Of a DNA stretch of 64,000 bases, positions 42,067-54,054 are shown in pieces. The stretch spans positions 620,001-684,000 of the forward strand of contig NAJO01000029.1 in the NCBI GenBank assembly GCA_002077065.1, given 5' to 3'. Source of the DNA: Cryoendolithus antarcticus. Lineage: Eukaryota; Ascomycota; Dothideomycetes; Cladosporiales; Cladosporiaceae. Below the pieces are notes generated by a model. That model did not search any database, was not told the origin of the DNA, and was given only the letters and a program-made list of their open reading frames with translations. Position 1 is the stretch's first letter; each line of letters begins with the position of its first letter. The position numbers and the translations under genes were made by a program.

Positions 42067-43734
42067 TCAAAGCTTGATCGACACTCCATACTGGTCCAGC
42101 ATGATCCCAGTCCCGCACACCACTCCAATGTAACCCACGAGCCAGACCATTGCTTCCACGTCGCCCACGTGCCACGTCTTCACGCTCAAGTTCACTGCTC
42201 CAGTCAGCAGATTTGCAAGCAAGAACACCACCAGCCCATTGCGATTAAAAGCCGCCAATACCTTGCTAGTAGCTTCCTCGATTCTGGTCTTCTCAACCGC
42301 TTTGTCACGACTGCGGTACAGCTGAGGAAACATGAGCATCTCCACGCCACAGAACAGCAGCAGTTGCGCAGTGTTGAAAGCGCAGACCCAGCAGACGTAC
42401 GCCAGATTCGCCATGCGCCTTGAGACGAAGAGACGAGGCCCATAATGCCACATCGCCCACGTGCTGAAGACGAACCACAGCGCCGACCACTTCGCGAGAT
42501 GAATAACAGCCAGCTTCGGCAGTGTGCCCAAACCTCTCAACGCCTCATCAGGCGCCCAAGGCTTCTTCGCAGCAATTTCATCAGGGCTCTGACCAAGGAC
42601 CGAAGCGAGCCACTCAGCATCCTCGTCCATGGAGTCCTTCTGCTCCTGCATCTGACGCTTGGCCTGCTGCAGCGTAGTCTCTGTGCTAGGCTCCTGGTCC
42701 CGAGGCAAGATGCCCTCGCCTACACCGAAGCCACCGAGGAAGATGGCGAAGTAGCCGATGAAGCTGTAGATACCTTCACGGTTCTGGGAGAGGAAGTCGC
42801 CTGGGATGCGGTCGGAGAGGAGGATGTAGGCTTTCATGCCGGGGGTGAGGTAGAGGTAGATCTCGTAACTGATGGCTATGCAGAATGCGAGAGTGCCGAT
42901 CGAGGGGACGCGACGCAAGATGGGTTGTAGAAGAGCGGTAGTCGGAGAGAGCAGGGCTAGCGTGAAGAAGAAGTTCCAGTGTACGCCGTATTCAGAGATG
43001 TGTTCCGTGTAGTCGAGAGACTTGACGCTTGCAAGTCGTACAAGGCCCAGAGCGAACAGTGGTAGCGCGTGGCGAAGAGAGGTCATTATGCCATTGAGGA
43101 AGGATGCGTGGGAGCCCATGAGTTGGTCCTTAAGATGCTGGCGGGCTGCCACAATACCGGCTGCGAAGACGAATGAGCCGACACCAAGATCCATGAGAGA
43201 GGTCCCGAAGTTCTCTGTCTTGGCAAAGCGACGAGGGAAGACCGGAAAGTCGACAGCAAGGATGCTAGCACAGGTGATGATCATCATGGCACCACGGTAG
43301 CTTGTAATGAAGGGCTTGACCGGCAAAGGGGATCGATCGTCGACCAAGTCCTCATCCTGACTTGCTTTCGCGTCCGTTGGGCCATTAGTCACGGCGACTT
43401 TAGTATCAGACGACTCTGCCTGCGGTTCCGAAGCGTCCGCTGCCTTGGGCTGCAAGTACACTGCAATGGCCGGAACTAGTAACAATCCAAGTAATGTCTG
43501 AGGTTGATCGGCGTATATGGTCGTCGCAAACAGGATCATGCAACATTGCAGAACGAAGTCCGTGACGTACGCAGTGAGGTTGAAGGGCTTGAAGAAGGCC
43601 TGTCGAGTCTGCAGTACAGACCAGACGAAAACGCTGATGGGTGCCGCAAGAGTAAGCAAGTTGATCTCCCAAATGCCTCCGCCTTGCAAGTCTGAGACTG
43701 AAGCCAGCTTCTCGGCCTTGTACTCGGGCGTCAT
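42067..43734 (-). CDS. GWT1: GPI-anchor inositol acyltransferase Gwt1
   Basis: 555 aa in one exon. Gwt1 is an ER membrane enzyme that acylates the inositol of GlcN-PI, an early step of GPI-anchor making; it is the target of gepinacin and manogepix-type antifungals in other fungi. The N-terminus YKAEKLASVSDLQGGGIWEI, INLLTLAAPISVFVWSVLQT and the later TSYRGAMMIITCASILAVDF, PVFPRRFAKTENFGTSLMDL, GVGSFVFAAGIV are family hallmarks. About 13 membrane helices are visible. A polar loop (AADASEPQAESSD and onward, residues about 97-135) and a second (RDQEPSTETTLQQAKRQMQE) separate them. The length is a little above the usual 470-500 because of these loops. Confidence 0.93.
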   Translation of the reverse strand: MTPEYKAEKLASVSDLQGGGIWEINLLTLAAPISVFVWSVLQTRQAFFKPFNLTAYVTDFVLQCCMILFATTIYADQPQTLLGLLLVPAIAVYLQPKAADASEPQAESSDTKVAVTNGPTDAKASQDEDLVDDRSPLPVKPFITSYRGAMMIITCASILAVDFPVFPRRFAKTENFGTSLMDLGVGSFVFAAGIVAARQHLKDQLMGSHASFLNGIMTSLRHALPLFALGLVRLASVKSLDYTEHISEYGVHWNFFFTLALLSPTTALLQPILRRVPSIGTLAFCIAISYEIYLYLTPGMKAYILLSDRIPGDFLSQNREGIYSFIGYFAIFLGGFGVGEGILPRDQEPSTETTLQQAKRQMQEQKDSMDEDAEWLASVLGQSPDEIAAKKPWAPDEALRGLGTLPKLAVIHLAKWSALWFVFSTWAMWHYGPRLFVSRRMANLAYVCWVCAFNTAQLLLFCGVEMLMFPQLYRSRDKAVEKTRIEEATSKVLAAFNRNGLVVFLLANLLTGAVNLSVKTWHVGDVEAMVWLVGYIGVVCGTGIMLDQYGVSIKL

Positions 43735-44693
43735 GTTTGCGTTGGCTGATATTGGTTGAAGTCGGAATTGTCAAGCTGTGAAATGAATAGGAATGGCGCT
43801 GAGGCTGCAGGAGCTGTGGTGCTGCTTATATGCGATCCATGGTTTTCGGTTCCGACAGAGAGTGCGACTTCACACTCGTACTGCCAGTCGCGAAAATCAC
43901 TCAGTTGATAATTAATGTTTTCAACGCGGCAGATGCCATTCGCTGCACGTATGCAAGATTTGTGATCCGCCACCTTTAACTTCGTAAAGCGCATGCCGTG
44001 CACACGGCTCGTAAACGTGGGAGAACCGTGGCATTTTAGCTGACGGCAGGAGCAGTACCACACGTTCCTTGGCGGAGCTTCCGGAGGGACCTCACTTCTC
44101 CTTTCGTTCGTCTGCATTCACGGTGATACGTTGCACAAGATATGATCAGACAGCCCGGATGCTGCCTGTGACTTACCAACTCTTTGCCGGGCTCCTGGGA
44201 CCGACATGCAGGTTCCCTCCGCTCTGCGCGGCGTGTTCGCATCTCGCCTTGTTGACGTTGAATGGCGTAGCTCGACAGCCCTCGCTTGATGCTGTGATGC
44301 GATACTTATGAGACGACCAGATCCGTCAGGACAGGATGATATGTAGCTCAGCGCTGAGCAAGTGCGACTCGGCGCCGGGATGGACAAGGCAGGTGCGAAT
44401 GGCGCTCTCCCGACGCAGGCAAGAGCACAGTCGAGACCGCCCCCGCCCGTTTGTGAGTCTTGTGTCCCACCAAGCTACATCCTTGTCCGCTGCACATTCA
44501 CATCACAAACACAACACAGCGACACCCCTCTGCACCCATATCATATTCTTTGTTGACACTCTGCTGTCTCGGCTCCCGCACTCACCTCATCCTCACCACC
44601 GAGTCCTGCTGTGCACGCGGCGTGAGGGTGTCCAGGGTCTTGCCCTACACTGTCTGAGGAGCTATCACATGCAGGACTAGTCATCTCAGCAGG
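43735..44693. promoter_or_regulatory. Divergent intergenic region GWT1 / disordered protein
   Basis: Nearly 960 bases between head-to-head genes, so both promoters lie here. The last 200 bases before 44694 are C/A- and C/T-rich, as in leaders. No TATA or recognisable gene. Confidence 0.4.
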
Positions 44694-47600
44694 ATGCCGC
44701 TCTCCGACATCACGAACGCGCAGCAGCCTCCCACGGCTCGTTACAAACGCTTCTCTTCCATTGGGACGCACAGCTCTCCGGGAGGACAGGATGAGAACGC
44801 CGATCCATCGCCTCGTGCAACGCCTGCGCGTCTGCGTGGCTTTTTGAACCAGACCAAAGCCTCATCTGCCAAGACTACGACCCCTCCAGCTCAGCGCACT
44901 CTCGCTCAACCTCACTCTCGCAGAAACACACCACTTTCTCAACGTGACAACGAGAGCCTGCGCACGCGAGCTGGTGCTCCCACGCAACTGCCCACCCCAG
45001 TCAGCAAGTGGAACGGTGGCCAGTCGAGTGTCCGTAGTGCTTCGCGGAGCACGCCTCTCTCGAACAGCAAATCGTCGCCACTGCTCGTGAAGACAAACGA
45101 ACCATCACACAGCGCGTCTCCTGTACGTACAGATCTAGCCTACGATTCTCGCTCTTACTGATGTTATCCTACAAAGCAGTCGCCGAGTATGCCTTTACTG
45201 GGTCGGCGCAAGCCTACGGCCAACAAGCCTCTGCCAGCTCGTCCGATCGCACGACTTGTGCACGATCCAAGTCCATCCAAGGACAGCCGGACACTCATCG
45301 ACGCTCACGAGAAACCTCCGCGGCATTCGGCCGCAGGCTCCGTACAGGAGTGGCCAGCCCTGATACCAAGCCCGAACGCCCCTCAGCATCAATTCGATGA
45401 CCGATGCTTATCCCTAGCAACATTCGTCAGCGCTTCAGAGGCTGTCGACAACCTGCAATACGGAAATGACGCTATGGACTCAGCCTATCCACCCCGTAAA
45501 AGCTCAATGGGCAAGTGCACAAGCAACACCGTGCCTCTGCAAGGCCACACGTCGGATGCTGCAGCTTTGTTGAGCAATGACGATGCACAAACAGCGTCTG
45601 AGATCGTTTCCAAGAGCACCAAAGATGCTCGTCGCGCCACTTCGCGACCGCACAGTCCCTCGCCGGCATCATTCTCGCGACCTCGTCCAGCGAGTATCTC
45701 GTATCCGCGCGCACGCGGATCCCCTTCTGTCGAGAGCTCTCCTGCGCCTGCTCCTACCCCGAAGACGGCTTCGCACATTCCACTGTCTGCACATAAAAAA
45801 GCCACGCTTGTCGACATCAAGGGCCGGTGCTCTTCAGCTACTCCCACTCCGCTCAAGAGTGAGCGTGGTCTCAGCTTCGGTGGCAGGCGCATCGAGTCAC
45901 CCGATCCTCTGAAGATCCTCGACCATGGCATCAAACGCCGTCAACTTCGACGTGCGAACACCAACGAGACGTCTTCCACCGTCAGCACTGTACCAACCAG
46001 AGTACTCAACAGCGATGCTACCCCACCCCTCGGGCATAGCATACCCGGATCTCTCGAGAGCACCACGGGATCGAGCACTGAAGACGAGGAAGAAGTCACC
46101 ACACCGTCTGACACATCGCTTTACTTTGTCAAGCACGGCTACAAGCCCAAGCATCTCAGTAAGGTGTCTGGGAGTCACTATGGCGGTGCCACGCTCAAGG
46201 TATACGACGAGGCGGAGGTCATCCTCGGCAAGCCGCCACCTTCGAACAGTCCCTTTACTGGGCCACTGCAGACGATCCCGTCCGAGGCCATGCTGCCGGT
46301 CATGCAGGAGCATGACTACTCCCAAATTGCGAATCACCAGCCTAAGATCGTCATCAAGAAGACTGAGTTCCCGGCGTTCGCCCAGCGAATGTCATCTCTG
46401 CAGGACAAGCATGTCGCCGCTAACCGGCGGACATATGGGAGCAAAGCTATCGACGACACAACCAAGACGGGACTAGTTACCCTCCTCCGCGAAGCCAACC
46501 ATGAAGATACTCTAATCAGTCAGTGCGGCTCTCAAGGTTTGGACCAGAAGACAAAGCAAGACATCACTCGCACTCTGTCCCTCTTGGAGGGCAAGTGTGG
46601 TCCGCCAACTACCGAGATCGATCCTGAGCAGCTGTTCTCGATGTTCGGACGCCTCCGCTCCGGCTTCGAAAAAGCTCCCAAGAGCGCTGCGTTCGTTGAG
46701 GACGCTACATTGGCTGAGCGCTTTCTTGCCAGGCGTAAGAGTTCACCACATCAAGTACAAGTGCCGGATGAAGTCGCTGCCGAAGACTTGCAGCAGCAGA
46801 TTGACCGATTCGACAGGGTTTCTCATCACTCCATGAGCAAGGCTTTGACGAGTAAGTGGTCTGAGAGCACTTCGTCGGCAAAGGCATCACCTGCCGACAT
46901 TGACGAGAGCATGGTCTCTGACATCGACACATCGGCCACGACATGGGATGGCTTTGCGGCTGCACCTCACCAGGCTGATTTGCTGGACAGCTCTTCCGGA
47001 TCGGATGGTAGCATCGGTTACCCATCCCTCAGCAAGGTCCATCAGATCCTCGGACCTGACGAGCGCAGCATTCAGAGCCAGAAAGCCAAGGCACGTCGCA
47101 CTTCATCGCCCACACTTGGATCGAGACTCCCTGGATCCGTTCGCAATGCTCGAGAGATGGCTCGCAATGCAGCGGATGGCGTTGGTCGCGCTACTGTCTC
47201 TCACAAGAAGAAGTCAGAGAAGACCTCAGTGCCGAGTGTACCGGTGCAGCATGACTCTGCTGAGTTGCCTAGAGGGCGGCTTGCTTTCGCGCACAAGACT
47301 GCGAGCACTACAAGCGTCAATGGCTTGCCAAAGGTAGGCACTTACTCAGCTCCCTCCACAAGATTAATCCTCACTTACCCCATTTCCAGACACCTCGCTC
47401 TCGGTCGAAGAGCCGCTTCATGCTTGACAAACTCAACGGTCTCTTTCACAAGCGCGAGCACACGACCAGCGAGATCCCGCCCCCATTGCCAACGATGCAC
47501 AAACACTCCGCAACCCCTCAGAGCACCAAGAATGTCAAGATCTCAGCAAATGGCAGTCCCGTGTTGAGGACTACGAGAATGCCGCCATTAACCAAGATGC

Positions 47601-48006
47601 CTACCTTCTCGCCACCAGTCGATGCGTCGCATCCAGGTCTATCGTCTTCCGCCGCCTCCGTATCACGCACCGCGACGCCTGCCGACGACAGCGCAGATCA
47701 CGATGGGAGGAACTTCCTGCATACCTTGTCCACGAAGCTCGTCGGTCGTGCGCTGAAGGAAGGCGATATGGGCAAGAAGGAGCGTCTGCTGAACTTCGCC
47801 AAGGTATGTGCCTCACCATGTCGATGGTAGTCCGAGACTGATAGATCTTCCAGGTGCTCAACGATTCCCTTATCAGCGCTCGCGAAGCTCAGATCTCTGC
47901 CGAGACCGCGCAGACTGCAGCTCGTAGTGCGCAGCTGTCGTACGAGATGACGATGAAGAGTGTGGCCATGCTTCAGCGGCTGGCTTCTAGTATGAATGGG
48001 GCTTGA
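44694..48006 (+). CDS. Large disordered ascomycete protein with C-terminal coiled coil
   Basis: Four exons: 44694-45122, 45180-47333, 47390-47803 and 47854-48006, with introns of 57, 56 and 50 bp, all with good splice signals; 1049 aa. Most of it is Ser/Thr/Pro-rich disorder with many S-P and T-P sites. A short ordered block lies in the middle (TSLYFVKHGYKPKHLSKVSG, GATLKVYDEAEVILGKPP). Near residues 550-600 is a helical part (ITRTLSLLEGKCG, EQLFSMFGRLRSGFEKAPKS). The last 60 residues form a helix (LNDSLISAREAQISAETAQT, QLSYEMTMKSVAMLQRLAS) likely to be a coiled coil. The N-terminus MPLSDITNAQQPP starts the gene with no earlier ATG in frame. I do not recognise the family; a scaffold role, perhaps phospho-regulated, is inference. 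Confidence 0.8.
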
Positions 48007-48787
48007 AGATGGACCCAGTGTGCAGATTCGTATCGTGTTGCTATCTGCAACTTCAGATGGTATTGCCCACACGAGACCATTTGGAAGGAGAAGAGGGAGT
48101 ACTGTACTTGTATTTCTGCTGGCGGATGGAACTGCGCAGCATGATACCCTGTATTCTAGATGGACATTGTACTACAGACAGGCTCTCGGAGCCTTCCTGG
48201 GCGCAAGCAGCAGTTTCAATACGCAAGAGGTCTGTCTCTACACGTGCTGATCAGTAAGGTAGTCCCCCTCGCATCGTAGCTCAATAGCGAAACGATGCTT
48301 CGAGTCTCAGGGTGTTAAGCCTCCACTTCTCCAAAGCTTTGAAAGACTCCTGAGCTGCCATGATACACGTGCAAAGGTGAGTCGGTCGCTCGGTTACCTC
48401 GGTGAGTGAAAGCAGACTCCTGTGAGCAAGTCACTGGACATGGAACTCTCGCGATCACAGCGTTAGAGCGCTTGAGCGTTGTGGACGGGGTCATACGACC
48501 GCAACCCATGTTTGAGACCTTTGGATAAGGGAGAGGAGGTTTGAGTGGCCGTAGCCCGATCGCTAGATGTATAAGTACGGCACCCTGGTTCTCTCACAAG
48601 GGTCGTGTTTCCTTGACCTCCAGCACACGAGTCCCCGAGGTCTATCGAACTGGGAAGATGCAGTATACCGTCTCGTCTCGTCCCATCTCGTCTCATCTCG
48701 GCGTTCGCTTCCCTCGACACCCACTCGCAAAAAGACCACATGAGCAAAAGATGGGTACTCAATGAGTAGATATGTGCTAGGTTAGGA
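48007..48787. other. Intergenic before tRNA-Ala
   Basis: About 780 bases. Contains a TCTCG-type simple repeat (see 48671-48702). No gene recognised. Confidence 0.4.
48671..48702 (+). repeat. Short TCTCG/TCATCTCG simple repeat
   Basis: About 32 bases of GTCTCGTCTCGTCCCATCTC followed by GTCTCATCTCGG: five to six imperfect TCTCG units. A small microsatellite-like tract. Confidence 0.6.
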
Positions 48788-48860
48788 TGGACAATGTAAG
48801 ACTTGAACTCACGACCTCTTCCATGCTAAGGAAGCGCGCTACCAGCTGCGCCAATTGCCC
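48788..48860 (-). tRNA. tRNA-Ala (anticodon AGC)
   Basis: The minus strand folds as a 73-nt cloverleaf without intron. The acceptor pairs GGGCAAT with ATTGTCC (one G-T). The D arm is GCGCAGCTGGTAGCGC. The anticodon stem is CTTCC/GGAAG around the loop TTAGCAT, anticodon AGC. The variable loop is AGGTC. The T arm is GTGAG-TTCAAGT-CTTAC. The discriminator base is A. AGC is read as Ala (GCU, and GCC/GCA by inosine). The A and B boxes of the internal pol III promoter coincide with the D and T arms. Confidence 0.9.
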
Positions 48861-49262
48861 AGGCATAACGGTGGGACAGAGATACACCATTGTATCCTCG
48901 AGCAATTTTGGGTCTGAGCATGCGAGGGCAACCCAATGCTCACTGTCGAGACGTACGCCAAATTCGTCAGCTTGCCAGAAGAGCGTGCTGTGCTAGTAAT
49001 AAGATGAATAGAGCGATTGTCCCATGCTATCATGGAGGAATTGGAGAGTGCAGCAAGAGAGGGGGGGCCAGTAAATTGTGGGGGGTGGTTCACCTGGCAA
49101 ATAGCGGGCTCGGGAGCAAATTTGCGCACCTTCCTTCGAAGTTCAGCGCTTCCATTACCTGGCGCATTCTCCTTCCTAAGTAATTGACATCAACACCAGA
49201 ACATCTCATATTTGATCCATACAAAGCTGCGCACGTCGCGATACAACGCGACAACAGCAGCC
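48861..49262. other. Intergenic between tRNA-Ala and HMG-box gene
   Basis: About 400 bases; promoter side of the HMG-box gene. A G-run (AGAGAGGGGGGGCCAG) lies at about 49060. Nothing else recognised. Confidence 0.4.
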
Positions 49263-50492
49263 ATGGCACACGCGACGCCAGGCGAGAAGCGTCCGGTCTC
49301 TATCGACGTCGGCGAGTTCGTGCGCACACGCGACGCGGTAAGTCGTGCTGTCCATGCAATGCGCCAAACGCGTCTCGAGTCGATGAATGGAGCTATACTG
49401 ACGGCTCTGTAGCTCTCCACTGCATACATGTCACTGTCCACATCCATAGACCACGCGGTCAAAGCTTACATCGCCCACACCAATGTCGTCCTCGCCGGCG
49501 ACGCCGCCTTGGACGTCTCCTACCTTACCCAACCTTTCAACACCATCACGTCCGCGCAGATCGCTCAGCTCGCTCTCAGTCATGGTACGAACGGCGCGAT
49601 CGCCTTCCCAGCGGCGACGGCAGGTGCAGAGGACACAGATGGGAAGAAGAAAAAGAAACGCGCCTACAAAGCTCGCGATCCCAACGCGCCGAAAAGACCT
49701 CTCACAGCCTACTTCCGCTTTCTGCAGGAGCAGCGACCAGGTCTGACAATCGAGATGGCGAAGGCGCGGGACGGCGCTGCCAGCAAACCGGGCGATCTCA
49801 GCAAGGAAGCCACGGAGCGTTGGCACAAGATGGCCAAGGAAGACCAGGAGCCTTACAAAGAGGCTTACAGAGACGCGCTAAAGGACTACGAGAAGGAAGT
49901 TGAAGCTTACAAGGCGAGCACTGGACTGCCGGTCGAAGATGCAGCCTCGCCAGCCGACGAGGAGACGCTCATTCCGGGGATCACAGCCGCTGCTGCAGAG
50001 ACTGAGGATGAGGAGACCAGCAGTGACGAATCTTCTTCGGACGACGATGACGACGAGGAGGAAGAGGACGCGAAGCCAGTCATGCCGCCTCCGCCACCAC
50101 CCAAGGCTGTGAGTCCGGTAAAGAAGACACCCAAGTCGGCATTGAAGAAGACGGAGAAGTCTGCTCCTGTTGCGGCGTCGCCTGCACCGCAGACGCCGAG
50201 GTTCAGCAGTATCAACCCCGGTGGTGCTTCGCAGAGCGTGGCGAAGAGCTCGAGTCCTGAGATCGAGCGCAAGCGCAAGGCGACTTCGGATGCTGTCGCT
50301 GATGGTGAAGAGGGCACGAAGAAGAAGCGAGGCCGGAAGACGAACGCTGCTAAAGCTGAGGAGGCGGCGGCTGCGGCTGCTGCTGCTGCTGCTCCACCTG
50401 CGGCTGTACTGCCTAGCAGCGATGGCAGCGGTGATCTGAAGAAGGAAAAGAAGAAGAAGCGGAAGTCGGTCGTGGCTGGGTCAGATGCATAA
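49263..50492 (+). CDS. HMG-box chromatin protein with acidic and Lys-rich tail
   Basis: Two exons, 49263-49337 and 49413-50492, across a 75-bp intron (GTAAGT...ATACTGACG...TGTAG); 384 aa. HMG-box proteins bend DNA and act in chromatin. The single HMG box spans about residues 114-190: DPNAPKRPLTAYFRFLQEQR, with the basic run KKKKKRAYKARDP just before it and RWHKMAKEDQEPYKEAYRDA in helix 3. The spacer between helix 1 and 2 has a few extra residues (AKARDGAASKPGDLSKE). After the box comes an acidic segment (EDEETSSDESSSDDDDDEEE, about 225-255), then Pro/Lys-rich disorder with two NLS-like runs (KKKRGRKTNAAK, KKEKKKKRKSV). The N-terminal 100 residues are helical and not known to me. Confidence 0.87.
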
Positions 50493-50843
50493 GCCAGTGG
50501 TGGCACCACGATGCATCATAAAGGTCGACCGCTGCACGCAAATAGAGATGTCGTGGGTGTTTCTGTTCGATTACGGTGCGCAGGCTGTTCAAGATACCTC
50601 TGGCGTTGGATGCACATATTGCCCGGTCTGGCGGCTGTTCAGGTACATGTAGGTCAGCTCCGATAAGGGAATTCAAGACCTACTCACTTTCATGCAGGAG
50701 CTCTGCAAGCTCCACACCCCACTTCTCCTTCCCCATTCCCACATGGCTTTCAATGCTTAATTCCCATGTTTCCTTTCACGTAATAGTTTCCATGCCAAAC
50801 AAACAATCGTGATTCTCACTTCTGAGTGAGCCCATCCGCCATC
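50493..50843. promoter_or_regulatory. 5' region of urease
   Basis: About 350 bases between the HMG-box gene and urease, with a C/T-rich part near 50700-50760. Nothing else recognised. Confidence 0.35.
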
Positions 50844-53420
50844 ATGAACCTCGCACCAAAGGAGATCGACAAGCTATTGATCTCCCATCTTGGATCTCTG
50901 GCACAACGCCGCCTGGCCAGAGGCGTGCGACTAAATCACACCGAAGCACTCGCGCTGATAGCCAGCGTCTTACATGAGCTCATTCGCGATGGCAATCACA
51001 CTGTTGCAGACCTCATGGCCTTCGGTCCCACGCTGCTGGGTCGAAGACATGTCCTACCGTCTGTTCCACACAGCCTAACAGAGCTGATGGTCGAGGGTAC
51101 ATTTGTCAATGGCACGTACCTGGTTACTGTGCACGATCCAATCGCTACGGATGATGGAGACTTGGAGAAGGCGCTGTACGGTAGCTTCCTGCCTGTTCCG
51201 GCTGCTGATAAGTTTCCCTGGCCACTCGAGGACATGACCCTGTTCGAGCCGGAGAAGCAGCCTGGAGCTATTGTAGCAGTGAAAGGCAATGCTGGGAAGA
51301 TCGTTCTCAACGAGGGACGGAAACGCATCCGACTCAAGGTCACAAGCAAGGGTGATCGCCCGATCCAGGTTGGCAGTCATTACCACTTCATCGAGACGAA
51401 TCCGAAGTTGCAGTTCGATCGCATTCGAGCACACGGATATCGACTCGACATTGCTGCTGGGACGAGCGTGAGGTTTGAGCCCGGTGACTCGAAGACTGTG
51501 ACTTTGGTCCAGATCGCCGGGAACCAGGTAGTCAAGGGTGGCAACGGAATTGCCACTGGGAGTATCCATGATGAGTCCATTGCCAAGGACATCGTGCATC
51601 GCCTGAAGGAAGGTGGGTTCCTGCACGTTCATGAGCCTTTGGCAGATCAAAAACTGGATCCATTCACCATGCCGAGAGAAGACTATGTGGCTATGTTCGG
51701 GCCTACCACAGGAGATCGAGTGAGGTTGGGCTCGACGGATCTTTGGATTAAGGTCGAGAAGGACATGACAGCTTACGGGGACGAGTGCACGTTCGGTGGT
51801 GGCAAGACGATTCGTGATGGTATGGGTCAGGCGGTGGGTTGGGCTGATACGGAGTGCCTTGACACTGTCATCACCAATGCATTGATCGTGGACTGGACCG
51901 GAATCTACAAAGCTGATATTGGTCTGAAAGACGGACTCATTGTCGGCATCGGCAAGGCTGGCAATCCGGACGTCATGGCTGGAGTCGATAAGGCTATGGT
52001 GATTGGTAGCAACACCGACGTAATCGCTGGTGAGCACAGCATTGTGACGGCAGGAGGCTTCGACAGCCACATCCATTTGATCTGCCCTCAGCAAGCAATT
52101 GACGCTGCCGCATCTGGTATCACAACATTTCTTGGTGGTGGCACTGGACCGAGCACGGGAACCAACGCAACGACATGCACACCGAGTGCTTCAATCATCG
52201 AGCAAATGCTGCAGGCTTTGGACACGATTCCACTGAACGTTGGAATCACCGGTAAAGGTAACGACTCCGAGCCAGGACCACTGCAAGAGCAAATCGCAGC
52301 AGGTGTGTGTGGACTCAAGCTGCACGAGGATTGGGGTACCACGCCTAAAGCCATCGATACTTGCCTAACAGTATGCGACGAGGAAGACGTGCAATGTCTG
52401 ATTCACACCGACACTCTGAACGAATCTGGCTTCGTCGAGACAACGGTTGCGTCGTTCAAGGACCGCACAATACACGCCTACCACACAGAAGGTGCTGGTG
52501 GAGGCCACGCTCCGGACATCATCTCAGTTGTGGAGCACGCGAACGTCCTTCCCAGTAGCACCAATCCCACGCGACCCTACACAGCTAATACACTCGACGA
52601 GCACCTCGACATGCTGATGGTTTGCCATCATCTCTCGCGCAACATCCCTGAAGACGTAGCGTTCGCCGAGTCCCGGATCCGCGCCGAGACCATCGCAGCC
52701 GAAGACGTCCTGCACGACCTCGGGGCGATCAGCATGATGTCCTCTGACTCGCAGGCCATGGGTCGCTGTGGCGAAGTCATCCTCCGCACTTGGAACACAG
52801 CCCACAAGAACAAAGTCCAGCGCGGCTCTCTTCCCGAGGACAAGGACACAGACGCCGACAACTTCCGCGTCAAACGCTACGTCGCCAAGTACACCGTCAA
52901 CCCCGCCATCGCCCAAGGCATGTCCCACCTCATCGGCAGCGTTGAAGTCGGTAAGCTCGCCGACCTCGTGCTATTCCCTCCTTCATCGTTCGGTGTGAAG
53001 CCCAAGCTCGTCATCAAGGGCGGCATGATCAGCTGGGCGCAAATGGGTGATCCAAACGCTTCGATCCCGACTGTCGAGCCGGTGTACATGCGGCCGATGT
53101 TCGGTGCTGTGGTGCCGAAGACGTCGATCGCCTGGGTGAGTAAGACGGCAAAGGAGGGTGCAGTGAAGGGGTATGGCTTGAAGAAGAGGGTGGAGGCTGT
53201 GAAGAACTGTAGAAAGATTGGCAAGAAGGATATGAAGTTAAATGATACTATGCCGAAGATGAAGGTTGATCCGGAGAGATATGTGAGTGGTTGCTCTCGA
53301 AATGAATGGGACTGGGATGTGCTGACTTTTCTGTGACAGACTGTTGAGGCTGACGGTAAGGTCCTGACGGCGGAGCCTTCCGTCACGCTGCCATTGACGC
53401 AGCAGTACTTCGTGTTCTAG
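50844..53420 (+). CDS. Urease (single-chain fungal, nickel)
   Basis: Two exons, 50844-53282 and 53340-53420, across a 57-bp intron (GTGAGT...GCTGAC...GACAG); 839 aa, the normal fungal length. Urease splits urea into ammonia and carbamate in the cytosol. The fused bacterial-type domains are in order: gamma ([20 protein letters not shown]), beta ([31 protein letters not shown]) and alpha. In the alpha part I see the nickel ligands [11 protein letters not shown], the carbamylated lysine in [12 protein letters not shown], and HTDTLNE, with [15 protein letters not shown]. The flap is [10 protein letters not shown] and [10 protein letters not shown] is also present. The C-terminus [11 protein letters not shown] comes only after splicing. 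The ATG at 50844 is chosen over an upstream in-frame GTG. Accessory genes (ureD, ureF, ureG) are not in the window. Confidence 0.97.
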
Positions 53421-54054
53421 AGTATCGTGCGGCAAGATGTCGAGGCAAGTGAGATACAGTATCATCGCGACTATAGGCCGTACCAGAACTTCCTGTCGCT
53501 GAGCAGCCCACCGATCAACAACTGCAGGAGATATCCAGACAGAGGTGACGAGCGATTGGAGCAAGATATACAGCCTTTTGCAATTTTAGATCTCTCATCC
53601 GGCCCAAATCTTGCCAAGCCGGGTATCGATTAATCAATTCGCGACACATGGAACGGCTACCCGAGATGAGACAGCTCTCCAACATCGATCGTTCCATCCT
53701 CTATCAGCGAAATCGAACTCCACGCCGCCACGCGATTCGTAACATCATCTCATTAGCGAGCGCTGCGGCACACACCGAAAGCCCACAGCGGGGCCAAAGT
53801 CTTGTATAGTGTGACATAGATGAGGTGAGAACGCCGCAGAGACTCCTGATCGCCAGCTATGATCTTGTGAGCAGATTTGGGTGAGAGGGAGTATATACTG
53901 TTTCTTGTCACTTCGTGCCTCTCCTACTCACTCATACTCAAGCAGAAGAAGTCAATTATCGACCAGTCACTCATTCAAGTAGCAAGTCTACTCCATCCAG
54001 TCCTTACCACAACACACCAGGTCTGCGACCTCGCTCCCAACTCCAACCACCACC
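53421..54054. promoter_or_regulatory. 5' region of GH45 gene
   Basis: About 630 bases. The 3' half has a TATA-like element (listed separately) followed by an A/C-rich leader. Nothing else recognised. Confidence 0.35.
53892..53897 (+). promoter_or_regulatory. Possible TATA box of GH45 gene
   Basis: TATATA in GGGAGTATATACTGTTTC lies 160 bp before the ATG at 54055. It is the clearest TATA match in the window and sits at a normal distance for a fungal inducible gene. No other evidence. Confidence 0.4.

Noticed and set aside
49338..49412. HMG-box gene starting only at exon 2
   Set aside because: The short first exon has an ATG in good context and a clean GTAAGT donor in phase, so the two-exon model is better.
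51075..52094. 339-codon open frame on the minus strand inside urease
   Set aside because: It is antisense to strongly conserved urease alpha-domain sequence and has no domain of its own; codon-bias shadow.
53283..53420. Urease seemed to end early with a changed C-terminus
   Set aside because: A 57-bp intron with GTGAGT and GACAG ends explains it; the spliced end is the usual TQQYFVF-type terminus.
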